From assembly GCA_031286975.1 (NCBI GenBank), contig JAITTM010000121.1, forward strand, positions 1-17,297: DNA of 17,297 nt, written 5' to 3'. A program made the position numbers and the translations under genes. The stretch's first letter is position 1, and every line of letters starts with the position of its first letter. A model generated the notes under the pieces. The model was not told the origin of the DNA. It made no database searches and saw only the letters and a program-made list of their open reading frames with translations. This document shows positions 6,022 through 13,805 of the stretch, one piece after another. Source of the stretch: Coriobacteriales bacterium. GTDB lineage: Bacteria > Actinomycetota > Coriobacteriia > Coriobacteriales > UBA8131.

Positions 6022-7113
6022 TCACTCCGGTTGTTGCTGGGTGATGCAGTGGATGTTGCCGCCGCCCAAAAGTATCTCGCGGGCATAGACCTGCACAACC
6101 TTGCGATCAGGGAAGGCCTCCGCCAGAACCTGGGCAGCAACCGCATCGTTGGGGTCGTCAAAGCAAGGTGCAATGATAGCACCATTGGCGATGTAGAAAT
6201 TGACGTAGGATGCCGCCAGGCGATCGCCCTCACAGCGGGGGAGCGTGCCCTCGACGGCATCGACGCCGCCGGCTTCCTGCGCGGTGATGAGGATGGGCTT
6301 GGGCAGGGGCAGCTTGATGACCTCGATGGCGCGCCCCTTGGCATCGGTCGTGTTCTGCAGTATCTCGAGGTTCTGGGCGCTTATCTCATACTGTGGGTCG
6401 TCCGTATCGTCAGTCCAGGCGAGCAGCACAACACCGGGGCGCACCACGCAGCAGATGTTGTCGACGTGCCCGTTGGTCTCGTCCAGGTAGATGCCGTTTT
6501 TGAGCCAGATGACCTTCTCGATAGCCAGATACTGGCGCAGGGTCTCCTCGATCTCCTCGCGGGTGAGGCCGGGGTTGCGGCCTTCGCTCAACAGGCATTC
6601 CTCGGTGGTGTAAAGCGTGCCCTCGCCATCGACGTGGATGGAGCCGCCCTCGAGCACAAAGCCGGTGGTGCGATAGCTGCACGCGCGCTCGATCTCGCAG
6701 ATCTTGCGTGCTACCTGATCGTCCTTATCCCAAGGAAAGTAGAGGCCGTCAACCAGGCCGCCCCAGGCGTTGAACTCCCAATCGATGCCGCGCACGTCAC
6801 CGGCGGCATTCTTTACAAAGGTAGGGCCGCAGTCGCGCACCCACGAGTCGTTGTTGCTGAGTTCGACTACGCGCACGTTTGCCGGCAGTGCGGCCGCGGC
6901 GTTGTCATACTGGGCGGCGCTGACGCCAACCGTGACGGGCTCGAACGCGGCGATGGCGGCGGCCACATCAACAAAGGCCTGCTGTGCAGGTTTTGCGCCC
7001 AGGCGCCAGTTGTCGGGGCGCTCGGGCCAGAGGATCCAGGTGCCCGCGTGGGGCTCAAACTCGCCGGGCATCCGATAGCCGTCTGCAAGCGGGGTGCTTT
7101 CAAGTCGTTTCAT
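6022..7113 (-). CDS. aguA: Agmatine deiminase
   Basis: A 363-residue enzyme of the guanidino-group-modifying superfamily that hydrolyses agmatine to N-carbamoylputrescine and ammonia. The start chosen is ATG 7113 ([20 protein letters not shown]), which has GGAG upstream; the reading frame stays open to 7206 through a low-complexity stretch with no ribosome site. Diagnostic blocks are the N-terminal [60 protein letters not shown] with the catalytic histidine, and [13 protein letters not shown] near the C-terminus, where C356 is the nucleophile. Length matches the roughly 365 residues usual in bacteria. Together with the next genes on the strand it completes agmatine fermentation. The HCITQQQP end is characteristic of true agmatine deiminases rather than arginine deiminases. 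Confidence 0.96.
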   Translation of the reverse strand: MKRLESTPLADGYRMPGEFEPHAGTWILWPERPDNWRLGAKPAQQAFVDVAAAIAAFEPVTVGVSAAQYDNAAAALPANVRVVELSNNDSWVRDCGPTFVKNAAGDVRGIDWEFNAWGGLVDGLYFPWDKDDQVARKICEIERACSYRTTGFVLEGGSIHVDGEGTLYTTEECLLSEGRNPGLTREEIEETLRQYLAIEKVIWLKNGIYLDETNGHVDNICCVVRPGVVLLAWTDDTDDPQYEISAQNLEILQNTTDAKGRAIEVIKLPLPKPILITAQEAGGVDAVEGTLPRCEGDRLAASYVNFYIANGAIIAPCFDDPNDAVAAQVLAEAFPDRKVVQVYAREILLGGGNIHCITQQQPE

Positions 7114-7146
7114 GGTGTTCTCCATTCTTCGTGATAATTCAATCTT

Positions 7147-7173
7147 GAGCGGGACGAGCGGGACGAGTGGGAC
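7147..7173. repeat. 9-bp tandem repeat, three copies, between antiporter gene and aguA
   Basis: GAGCGGGAC occurs twice perfectly and once as GAGTGGGAC, in a head-to-tail array. It lies in the 120-base gap between the antiporter stop and the aguA start, in the mRNA leader just upstream of aguA. Confidence 0.8.
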
Positions 7174-7196
7174 GGCATGCCCAGGGCACGCGCCCC

Positions 7197-7224
7197 AATC
7201 AATCAATCAATCAGTCAATCAATC
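7197..7224. repeat. AATC tetranucleotide microsatellite, seven units
   Basis: Seven AATC units in a row, the fifth reading AGTC. The array starts 10 bases after the antiporter stop codon, inside the operon. Length changes here would alter the leader of aguA but no coding frame. Confidence 0.85.
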
Positions 7225-7233
7225 GCTGTTTGC

Positions 7234-8865
7234 CTAGGCGTGCTGTTTGCGCGAGAGAACAACCGTGAGGATTTCTCCCACTATGAAGGCCAGGATGACG
7301 CCGATGATGGTTGGCAGTACCTCCAGCCAGGCATCCGGGGCCCAATATAGCTCGCCGCTGCCAACCGCCAGCTCATCAGCTAAGGTCTGCGCGTCTGCTG
7401 GGGAGATGCCCTTTTCAATCGCAGCGGTGATGTAGGCATCCTGCTCTGCCTCAGGCACCTCGTTGAGTTCTGCCAAAAGCGCCGCCTCGTCTGCGGATAC
7501 GCCTTCTTCGAGCACGGTGGCAACGTAACTTTGGCTGTCCTCATCAGTGACCGCGTTGATGGGCACCGGAAAGAGGGACAACACCAAGGTGATGAGCAGG
7601 ATCACAACCGGCACAACGGCGAAGAGCTTGTTGAGCGCGGAGCCGCCCGGCACCCGGTAGGGGCGCTCGATGTCCGGATGGGTCTTGCGCAGCTTGAGCC
7701 AGGCGGGAAACACGGGAATATAGCTCATAAGCAAGGTGATGATCGACAGGCTGAAGAAGGCCCAGAACATCGCGTCAGCGGAGGCGCTTATATACGGCAG
7801 GATCACACCGATGATAAGCACGATGGATGCCACCACGCCATTGAGGATGGGGGCGCCCAGAGGCATCTCGCCGTTCTTGCGCATGATGCCAAACACCTTG
7901 GGCATGTCGCCGTTTTTCGCGCCATACGAGGCCACATAATTGACGCCATAGCTCCAGCTGAGCATGTTGCCGACAAGCGTGATAAGAAAGAGGATACCCG
8001 CGAGCGTGACGAGCCAAAACGCATCCGCGCCTACCATGTAGTTCACCGCGTCTACTATCCCCAAATCTGCCGCAACCTGGTCGGCAGGGATGGCCACGCC
8101 GATACCAAAAGACGAGATGATATAGATGGCGGCGATAACCACTCCACCGGTGATGATGGCGATGGGCAACTGCCGCTTGGGATTCTCCATCTCAGATGAG
8201 ACCGAGCTGATGACCTCGAAGCCCATGAAGTTGAACAGGATGATGGTCAGCGCCCCCAGACCCAACACGATGCCAGGAACCGACAGCTCGGTGAAGGGGG
8301 CAAAGGACTCGAGGGTGAACTCGGTTGCGCCCACAAAGCCGTTGTTCACAAAGGTCATGAGCCCGAGCACGAATAGAAGCACGGCAAGTCCCACCTTGAG
8401 CACCGCGCCAACATTCAGTATCCACGCAGAATCGGAGACCTTGAACAACGAGATGAAAACCACGATCCAGATAAACGCCAGGCCTATGAGCATCTGCCCG
8501 GGAATACCCAGCGGATCACCGCCCGCAGGATCGATCAGGAAGTTGATGATCAGCGGAAACAGCACGGCCAGCGACCCGATCCAAACCGGGAAGTTGATCC
8601 AGTAATACCAGCTAACCCGTGTGCCCCATTTTTTGCCAAAGGCAAGGCGCACCCAGTCGTACAGACCCCCCTCATCCGGAAACGCCGTCGATAACTCAGA
8701 CGCGATCAAGCCATACGGAACCAAAAACAGGATGATGAGCAAAAACCACCAGATATACTGGCTGTTGCCCATGATGGCAACCGCGGGTGCCGCCTCCGCG
8801 ACAAAGACCACGCAGATGACCATCAAAATCGCGCTCAGCAGGCTGAACTTCTTTTTCTTCTCCAT
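7234..8865 (-). CDS. aguD: APC-superfamily agmatine/putrescine antiporter with extra extracytoplasmic insertion
   Basis: A 543-residue membrane protein starting at ATG 8865 behind AAAGGGGAG. About twelve hydrophobic segments, an N-terminal AEAAPAVAIMGN region and FNFMGFEVISSVSSEMENPK in the middle place it among basic amino acid/polyamine antiporters of the APC superfamily. Its position between ptcA and aguA marks it as the agmatine:putrescine exchanger. The family is usually about 450-480 residues. The excess is a hydrophilic, acidic insertion at about residues 439-518, between the last two membrane segments. The insertion contains two similar helical units, YVATVLEEGVSADEAALLAE and YITAAIEKGISPADAQTLAD. 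The substrate is inferred from context. Confidence 0.88.
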   Translation of the reverse strand: MEKKKKFSLLSAILMVICVVFVAEAAPAVAIMGNSQYIWWFLLIILFLVPYGLIASELSTAFPDEGGLYDWVRLAFGKKWGTRVSWYYWINFPVWIGSLAVLFPLIINFLIDPAGGDPLGIPGQMLIGLAFIWIVVFISLFKVSDSAWILNVGAVLKVGLAVLLFVLGLMTFVNNGFVGATEFTLESFAPFTELSVPGIVLGLGALTIILFNFMGFEVISSVSSEMENPKRQLPIAIITGGVVIAAIYIISSFGIGVAIPADQVAADLGIVDAVNYMVGADAFWLVTLAGILFLITLVGNMLSWSYGVNYVASYGAKNGDMPKVFGIMRKNGEMPLGAPILNGVVASIVLIIGVILPYISASADAMFWAFFSLSIITLLMSYIPVFPAWLKLRKTHPDIERPYRVPGGSALNKLFAVVPVVILLITLVLSLFPVPINAVTDEDSQSYVATVLEEGVSADEAALLAELNEVPEAEQDAYITAAIEKGISPADAQTLADELAVGSGELYWAPDAWLEVLPTIIGVILAFIVGEILTVVLSRKQHA

Positions 8866-8904
8866 TTTTCTCCCCTTTCAATCAGCGTGTCTGTCCACTC
8901 TTAC

Positions 8905-8943
8905 AGCAACGCACTGTAGCAACGCACTACAGCAACGCATCCA
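8905..8943. repeat. 13-bp tandem repeat, three copies, across the ptcA stop codon
   Basis: Units AGCAACGCACTGT (8905-8917), AGCAACGCACTAC (8918-8930) and AGCAACGCATCCA (8931-8943) are head to tail. The last unit encodes the final residues of the carbamoyltransferase and the middle one holds its stop codon, so the array looks like a local duplication of the gene's 3' end. Confidence 0.75.
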
Positions 8944-9928
8944 GCTCGGCCTTGGCCTCGTCTGCCAGGGCTTGGTTCAAAACGGGGGCGGGGGTGAAGT
9001 ACACCAGCAGGCCGCGCATCGCGGTGAGGCGGTTGCCGGCCTCGTCAAAGGCGATGGAGAACGGCGCATCCAGCACCTCGTCGCACACTTCGACACCCCG
9101 CGACGCGGGCAGGCAGTGCATGAACTTGGCACCGGGAGCGGCTTTCTGCATGGACGTAAGTGTCACCTGGTACTTGGGCATGAAGATCGCCTCATATTCC
9201 TCGGGTGTGCGCTCGGCATCGTACAGGCCGTACCACACGTCAGTATACACAAAATCAGCGTTGCGGTAGCCCTCGTCGGCATCATCGGTCACCGCAAAGG
9301 TTCCGCCGCTGACCTCGCAGTTCTTGCGGCAGATGGCCTGGTAGTCCTCGTTGAGCTGGTATCCCTTGGGGCCATAGTGCACAAAGTGCATACCCATCTT
9401 GGTGGTGATAAAACCGAGCGACGCGCAGACCTGGGTCTGGTCGCCCACAAACACGACCTTGCAGTCTTCGAGCTTCTTGCCGGCGGGCAGGTTTTCGATG
9501 ATGGTGATAAGGTCGCCGATCTCCTGTGTGGGATGGTTATAATCGCTCATGCCGTTGATGACGGGGATAGTGGCGTGCTTTGCAAGATCGACCACGGTCT
9601 GGTGGCGGTCGACGCGAGCCATGAGCACGTCAACCAAACGAGACAGGACGCGGGCGGAATCCTCGATGGTCTCGTGTCCGCCCAGCTGTATCTGTCCGGG
9701 AGCCAGATACTGAGCGTGTCCACCCAACTGCTCCATGGCCGTCTCAAACGAGACACGGGTACGCGTCGAGCTCTGCTCGAAAATCATCCCCAACGAGAGG
9801 TTCTTGAGCAGCGGGGGATAATAACCGGCTTTGATGGCCTTCTTGATGCTGAGCGAGAGGTCGACGATGCGCTGTATCTCCTCCTTGCTAAAGGGAGTGC
9901 TGTCGACGAAGTCCTTGATTCGAGCCAT
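8927..9928 (-). CDS. ptcA: Putrescine carbamoyltransferase
   Basis: A 333-residue transcarbamylase that in this pathway splits N-carbamoylputrescine with phosphate into putrescine and carbamoyl phosphate. ATG 9928 follows AAGGAGG by 6 bases. Motifs are SSTRTR (residues 53-58, carbamoyl phosphate binding), HPTQ (132-135), and HCLPASRG with its catalytic cysteine. It is distinguished from ornithine carbamoyltransferase by [28 protein letters not shown] and [10 protein letters not shown], which match the enterococcal putrescine enzyme as I recall it, and by the flanking agmatine genes. The C-terminal helix [12 protein letters not shown] fits the extra helix of putrescine carbamoyltransferases. 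It is the first gene of the operon; the 182-base upstream gap must hold the promoter, but I could not place it. Some databases call it aguB. Confidence 0.93.
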   Translation of the reverse strand: MARIKDFVDSTPFSKEEIQRIVDLSLSIKKAIKAGYYPPLLKNLSLGMIFEQSSTRTRVSFETAMEQLGGHAQYLAPGQIQLGGHETIEDSARVLSRLVDVLMARVDRHQTVVDLAKHATIPVINGMSDYNHPTQEIGDLITIIENLPAGKKLEDCKVVFVGDQTQVCASLGFITTKMGMHFVHYGPKGYQLNEDYQAICRKNCEVSGGTFAVTDDADEGYRNADFVYTDVWYGLYDAERTPEEYEAIFMPKYQVTLTSMQKAAPGAKFMHCLPASRGVEVCDEVLDAPFSIAFDEAGNRLTAMRGLLVYFTPAPVLNQALADEAKAELDALL

Positions 9929-10085
9929 GTGAACCTCCTTGTTTCCCTGTGCCCCAGCCTTTGTGCGGGCAACTTTTGATGAGGCAAACTCTAGGCGTTA
10001 CCACGTGCGGATGCTAGTCGATAGAGCGCTTTGGTTACGATGATATTCGATGTGTATGAAGTTACATTTGTGTGAATAAAATTTC

Positions 10086-10112
10086 GAACAAGGGGAGACA
10101 GGCTCTTTGTTC
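10086..10112 (-). terminator. Possible weak terminator of the EIIC-EAL gene
   Basis: On the minus strand GAACAA (overlapping the stop codon) pairs with TTGTTC after a 15-base loop, followed by GAAATTTT. The stem is short and AT-rich, so termination would be weak; it is the only candidate in the gap before ptcA. Confidence 0.25.
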
Positions 10113-12378
10113 ATACAGCATGGAGCATCTTGGCCGTGCCCTTCTCCCGCACGTACGTCAAGAACTCGTCTTTCTCCAGAGGTTTACTGAAGTAGTAGCC
10201 TTGGTAATATCGGCAGCCCAGTTCGACCAGCGCGTCCAGCTGCTCCTTGGTTTCGACGCCCTCGACAATCACCAGCAGGTTCAGCTGTGTGGCCAGATCC
10301 ACCACCGAGGCCACGATTTCCTGTTGCTGTTTGTTGGTGGTCACCTGGTCTACCAGCGAGATATCGATCTTGACCGTGCTGATGCCATAGTCGCTGATAT
10401 AGGTGAGCGAGCTGTATCCCATGCCCATGTCGTCGATCGACAGCGCAAGACCCAGGTCGCGTATGCGGCTGAATGTCTGCACCATGGCATCGCTGGAATG
10501 TACGGCTACGTGCTCGGTGATCTCAAGCTCGATGCGGGAGGGATCGATGCCATAGGTGGTGATGAGCTCCTGCAGGTAATCCACAAAGCCCTCGTCCTCA
10601 AAGATGTGTTGCGGGTTAAGATTGATCGAGAGAATGACATCCTCTATGCCTCGTTCGTGCCAACGGGCAAACTCGGCAAAGGACTGTTGGGCGATCCAGC
10701 GACCCAGCGGGGTGGCCAGCCCCGCCTCATCGGTCATCTCGATCAAAACAACGGGTGAGACGGGTCCGTAGTGCGGATGTGTCCAGCGCAGGAGTGACTC
10801 GGCGCCAACCACCAGGCCGTCTTGGCTGGATTTTGGTTGGTAGACCAACTTAAAGGGAATCCGATCATTGTCAAAGTACTCGTTGAGTTCCGCTACAAAG
10901 TCGCGCGCAGCCGCCCCCACGCTGTCAGTGCGCTGAAGGAGGCTCTGGTTCTCATTCTCGGCAGCTCTTGTGGCCGCAGTTATCAGTTGGCTGAACGCCT
11001 GTCTCCGCTGTCGCTCAAAATAATGCTTGTTAATCAGCACGAAGGGCGTATAGATGGCGCAGGAGATAGCCAGGCAAAGCCCCTGCAAAAGGGCACCCGC
11101 CACAGAGCCTGTGGCCAAATAACCGGATGCCAGGATGGGTGTGCTGTCATAAACGACATTGACTATCGGCGGTACGACACCCAGGGCAAAGGCTCCATAG
11201 CTGATGGCTGCCGCTATAAGCGGAGCCAGAATGAACGGAATCGCAAAAAAGGGGTTGAGCACAAGGGGGACACCGTACAGCAGGGTCTCGTTGATGTTGA
11301 GCAGTGAGGGAAAGAGCGATATCTGTGCAATCCTGCGGCCGCGCCCCCTTGAGCCCAGGATAAGAAGGATCAGCAACAGACCCATGGTCATGCCAGCGCC
11401 ACCCAGCGAGACAAAAATCGAATAGAACTCCTCGCTCACAGCTGCTTGATGCAAGACCTGAGTCGTGCCATCCACTGTGCTCGTAGTGACATCGGGCAGT
11501 GCGCCCGCTCCGCCCACAGCGTCGGCAGCGCTGCTCGGTACAACCCGCGGGCTTTGCAGCAAAGACAGCATGGTCTCGGTTCCGTGTGCGCCAAAGAACC
11601 AGAGCACTTGCATCAGCACAACCGTAAGAAGCACCGAGAGAAGGTCGTTGTTGTGCACCAGGCCGCCAAAGATATTCTTGATCCAGCCTTCCATGTCGAG
11701 GGCGTCAAACACGCCGCTTATCAGCAGTCGCAAAAAAACGAAGACCACCAGGGTGCCAGCAACAGAAAAGATGCTCCGCAACGCTGAGCGCAGATGTAGA
11801 TTCGGGTTGATTTCACCACGGTAGCCACTCCGCATCTTTTGCCAGAGATCCGCGAACAGCGCAAAGACCCGTGTGGACACCAGCGCCACAAACAGCGCAA
11901 AAAACACTCCCGTGCGCCCCGGATGCAGAAGCAGCACCTGTGGTGAGATGCTCTCGGAGCTAAGCAGGGTATGAGGATCCCAAACATACAGAATTATGTA
12001 GCAGCTGAATGCCGTGAACACGGGGATGAATATGTTGATCTCACCCTTGGTGATGCGGGGGCTCTGAGCCGCAAGCGTAAAGGATACCGACAGCAAGGCA
12101 GCTAAACCGATGATGTCGGCCGTGGCAAATGTGATCATCTGACTGGCTTGTATCCAATTGCCATGAGAGACGCTGCTGGGAAAGACGTTGTTGAAAAAGC
12201 CGTGCAGCGCCGGAATCGGCAGATTGCTCAGGGCCACACAGACGGTTCCAATCAAGACCAGGGGAATCAGGTTGACCAGCCCGTCGTTGATGGCGCGCAC
12301 GGTTCTATTCTCGATGAACGCCTCCGCGGATTTTTCAAGCGAACTGAGAAAGCCATGATTCAAGCCCAAGACCGGCAT
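10111..12378 (-). CDS. PTS EIIC (cellobiose-type) - EAL phosphodiesterase fusion protein
   Basis: A 755-residue fusion. ATG 12378 (MPVLGLNHGF) follows AAGGAGG by 6 bases; the open frame upstream to 12462 is not supported. Residues 1-450 form a PTS EIIC membrane domain of the lactose/cellobiose/chitobiose family. FFGAHG (H265) and NINETLLYG (E364) keep the histidine and glutamate that bind sugar in that family. After a 55-residue helical linker, residues 506-745 are an EAL domain. The EAL motif is AESLLRW (E527), followed by N581-586 in SINLNP, ELEITE, D649-D650 in DDMGMGYSSL, K670, E706 in VEGVET and Q726 in QGYYFSKP. Metal and catalytic residues are kept, although loop 6 reads DMGMG instead of DFGTG. 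No EIIA/EIIB partners are nearby. It may be a sugar-responsive c-di-GMP phosphodiesterase; that is inference. Confidence 0.9.
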   Translation of the reverse strand: MPVLGLNHGFLSSLEKSAEAFIENRTVRAINDGLVNLIPLVLIGTVCVALSNLPIPALHGFFNNVFPSSVSHGNWIQASQMITFATADIIGLAALLSVSFTLAAQSPRITKGEINIFIPVFTAFSCYIILYVWDPHTLLSSESISPQVLLLHPGRTGVFFALFVALVSTRVFALFADLWQKMRSGYRGEINPNLHLRSALRSIFSVAGTLVVFVFLRLLISGVFDALDMEGWIKNIFGGLVHNNDLLSVLLTVVLMQVLWFFGAHGTETMLSLLQSPRVVPSSAADAVGGAGALPDVTTSTVDGTTQVLHQAAVSEEFYSIFVSLGGAGMTMGLLLILLILGSRGRGRRIAQISLFPSLLNINETLLYGVPLVLNPFFAIPFILAPLIAAAISYGAFALGVVPPIVNVVYDSTPILASGYLATGSVAGALLQGLCLAISCAIYTPFVLINKHYFERQRRQAFSQLITAATRAAENENQSLLQRTDSVGAAARDFVAELNEYFDNDRIPFKLVYQPKSSQDGLVVGAESLLRWTHPHYGPVSPVVLIEMTDEAGLATPLGRWIAQQSFAEFARWHERGIEDVILSINLNPQHIFEDEGFVDYLQELITTYGIDPSRIELEITEHVAVHSSDAMVQTFSRIRDLGLALSIDDMGMGYSSLTYISDYGISTVKIDISLVDQVTTNKQQQEIVASVVDLATQLNLLVIVEGVETKEQLDALVELGCRYYQGYYFSKPLEKDEFLTYVREKGTAKMLHAV

Positions 12379-12563
12379 GGATGCCTCCTTGCAGAGAATC
12401 TGTGAGAGAATCCAGTCTAGCTGCTTGAATCGATACGGTTTCTCGTGGCAAAAATCCTCCACAATAAGCCAACATAATCTTGATTGTGCGGCGCAAAAGA
12501 TACCATCAAATCATCGCTTTTCCTCAGCGTTTGTCCGTATCGCCAGTAGGGTAGCAGCTATGA

Positions 12564-12586
12564 GCAAAATGCGTGAAAATCGAGCG
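12564..12586 (+). repeat. Dispersed palindromic repeat, copy 3 (truncated)
   Basis: Twenty-three bases match the core of copy 2 with one mismatch, then similarity stops. Short imperfect arms (GGTAGCAGCTA upstream, TACTCGCTGCC downstream) could still close a hairpin. It lies 15 bases beyond the stop of the RpiR-family gene, in the 223-base gap before the EIIC-EAL gene. The rest of that gap shows no gene; AGAGAATC occurs twice just upstream of the EIIC-EAL ribosome site (12393-12400, 12405-12412). Confidence 0.6.
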
Positions 12587-12601
12587 CTACTCGCTGCCTC
12601 A

Positions 12602-13366
12602 TTAGGTGGTCATGCTGCCGTAGACGATAAGCTCCAGTATCATCAGCATTGAGACGCGTGAGGTGAGGTCGATGCCGTTAAGGTGTATTTCGTCGGCGAA
12701 TACGTAGAAATTCGCGTCGCTCATATTCTGCACCGAGTTGTTGTCGGCCCGTGTGACGCTGAGCAAAAACGGCTTCTTGTCAAAGAAGATGTGCTCAAGC
12801 GTATTGATGAGTGCAAGGTCTTCTCCCATATAAGAAAGCGCGATGATAAGGTCATCACCTTGGACCATGTCAAGCATCGCGGTGACCTGGTAGTCCACCT
12901 CGGGGAAGTAGGTGCGCAGACCCAGACCCAAGAAGAGCTTCTCCGCATAACGCCCGATGTCGTTGGTGTCGTTGTCGGTGAGGATGTAGACATTGGGCTT
13001 GCCCTCAAGGAGCTGCCGTATCTGCTCGACTTTCTCGGAGGGCATGACGCGCACGGCCTCCATGACGTTTTTGAGGTACTCGTCACAATAGGCGCGGCTC
13101 TGCACAACGGCGGGAACCGCGGGGGAGTGGCTGCGGTGCTCGGTTACCAAAAGGCTGTTGATGAAGTCGCTGTAGCCCGCGAAGCCGAGCTTTTGGGCAA
13201 AGCGGAAGATGGTGGTGGTAGAAAGATAGCGGTCTGCCGCAAGGCGCTGGATACTCATGTCCTTGACTGTGGCCATGTTCTTTACCACGTAGTCAAAGAG
13301 CGCCCGCTCGGTTTGGTTCAGGCGCGGCAGCGTCTTTTGTGTTGCCTCAAAAAAATCCTGCGACAT
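12602..13366 (-). CDS. MurR/RpiR-family transcriptional regulator
   Basis: A 254-residue regulator. ATG 13366 follows AGGA by about 6 bases. The N-terminal 80 residues are a RpiR helix-turn-helix domain (SIQRLAADRYLSTTTIFRFA then QKLGFAGYSDF), and residues about 105-240 form a SIS sugar-isomerase-like sensor domain (VYILTDNDTNDIGRYAEKLF, DLIIALSYMGED). SIS domains of this family usually bind phosphorylated sugars or amino sugars. It is transcribed in the same direction as the EIIC-EAL fusion 223 bases further on. That makes control of the fusion gene, or of the agmatine operon beyond it, plausible; the sequence does not decide. No LuxR-type AguR regulator, as known from enterococci, is visible in the window. 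Confidence 0.9.
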   Translation of the reverse strand: MSQDFFEATQKTLPRLNQTERALFDYVVKNMATVKDMSIQRLAADRYLSTTTIFRFAQKLGFAGYSDFINSLLVTEHRSHSPAVPAVVQSRAYCDEYLKNVMEAVRVMPSEKVEQIRQLLEGKPNVYILTDNDTNDIGRYAEKLFLGLGLRTYFPEVDYQVTAMLDMVQGDDLIIALSYMGEDLALINTLEHIFFDKKPFLLSVTRADNNSVQNMSDANFYVFADEIHLNGIDLTSRVSMLMILELIVYGSMTT

Positions 13367-13390
13367 TGGGTGTCCTAGCTCAGAATAACG

Positions 13391-13413
13391 GTGGCGGAGA
13401 GCCGGGGATTCGA
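13391..13413 (-). repeat. Duplicate of the tRNA-Ser 3' end (att-like)
   Basis: These 23 bases are identical to 13560-13582, the 3' end of tRNA-Ser including the acceptor 3' strand, the CCA and part of the T-arm, in the same orientation. The identity stops in the T-loop. Duplicated tRNA 3' ends are the classic mark of attachment sites used by tyrosine integrases. The two copies enclose only 146 bases. Confidence 0.7.
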
Positions 13414-13485
13414 CAACCGTTTTGCCGCTGTGCGGCTCACGCTTGTGTGACCTCGCTCGCTTCGCTCACTCGGACGTTTTTGCTA

Positions 13486-13506
13486 AAACGCGCCACTGGC
13501 GCGTTT
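13486..13506. terminator. Strong GC hairpin between the tRNA-Ser 3'-end copies
   Basis: AAACGCGCC and GGCGCGTTT form a perfect 9-bp stem with a 3-base loop, flanked by A's and T's so that it could act in either direction. The left arm can alternatively pair with CGTTTT at 13475-13480. It would lie just downstream of tRNA-Ser on the minus strand and could end its transcript before the RpiR gene. Confidence 0.4.
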
Positions 13507-13521
13507 CTTGACGCAAAACCC

Positions 13522-13549
13522 CTCGCGGGTTCGAATCCCCAAAAAGCCA
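13522..13549 (+). other. tRNA-like T-arm/acceptor fragment
   Basis: CGCGGGTTCGAATCCCC followed by AAAAAGCCA resembles a T-arm and 3' acceptor strand on the plus strand. Two of the five T-stem pairs do not match, there is no CCA, and no anticodon arm could be found upstream. It is best read as a degenerate fragment inside the att-like interval. Confidence 0.35.
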
Positions 13550-13560
13550 ACGGGGGGTTG

Positions 13561-13651
13561 TGGCGGAGAGCCGGGGATTCGAACCCCGGAACGGATTGTG
13601 TCCGTTACTCGCTTAGCAGGCGAGCACCTTCGGCCTCTCGGTCAGCTCTCC
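13561..13651 (-). tRNA. tRNA-Ser(GCT)
   Basis: Read on the minus strand, the acceptor GGAGAGC pairs with GCTCTCC, followed by discriminator G and an encoded CCA. The anticodon stem CTCGC/GCGAG holds the loop CTGCTAA with anticodon GCT (serine AGC/AGT codons). A long variable arm ACGGACACAATCCGT and T-arm GGGGTTCGAATCCCC confirm a class II serine tRNA of 91 bases with CCA. Confidence 0.97.
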
Positions 13652-13695
13652 GCACGCTACATCTTCTGGCTTAACCCAGAAAAAGGTGTTTGGCA

Positions 13696-13725
13696 ATAAT
13701 ACCCTTTTGTATCCCCTGCGGTAAA
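13696..13725 (-). promoter_or_regulatory. Probable promoter of tRNA-Ser
   Basis: On the minus strand TTTACC (13725-13720) and TATTAT (13701-13696) are separated by 18 bases, about 45 bases upstream of the mature tRNA 5' end. A small stem-loop, TTCTGG-cttaac-CCAGAA (13664-13681), lies in between. Confidence 0.5.
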
Positions 13726-13805
13726 GGGGGTTGCGCCGACTACGCCATTTACCAAGCGTGCAAGGCAGTGATGCAGTGAATAAGAGCACGATTCCTTGTT
13801 TTAAG

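Noticed and set aside
5131..7134. Long plus-strand open frame (667 codons) opposite arcC and aguA
   Set aside because: It is antisense to two unmistakable enzyme genes and has no family features. Long antisense frames are common in GC-rich DNA.
8927..9928. Ornithine carbamoyltransferase (argF/arcB) as product
   Set aside because: The sequence blocks and the agmatine operon context fit putrescine carbamoyltransferase better; enzymatic preference was not tested.
8621..9979. Plus-strand open frame (452 codons) opposite ptcA and the antiporter
   Set aside because: It is antisense to well-supported genes and lacks a ribosome site or recognisable domains.
13339..13699. Plus-strand frames across the tRNA-Ser locus
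   Set aside because: They read through the tRNA gene and its duplicated 3' end, so protein coding is not credible.
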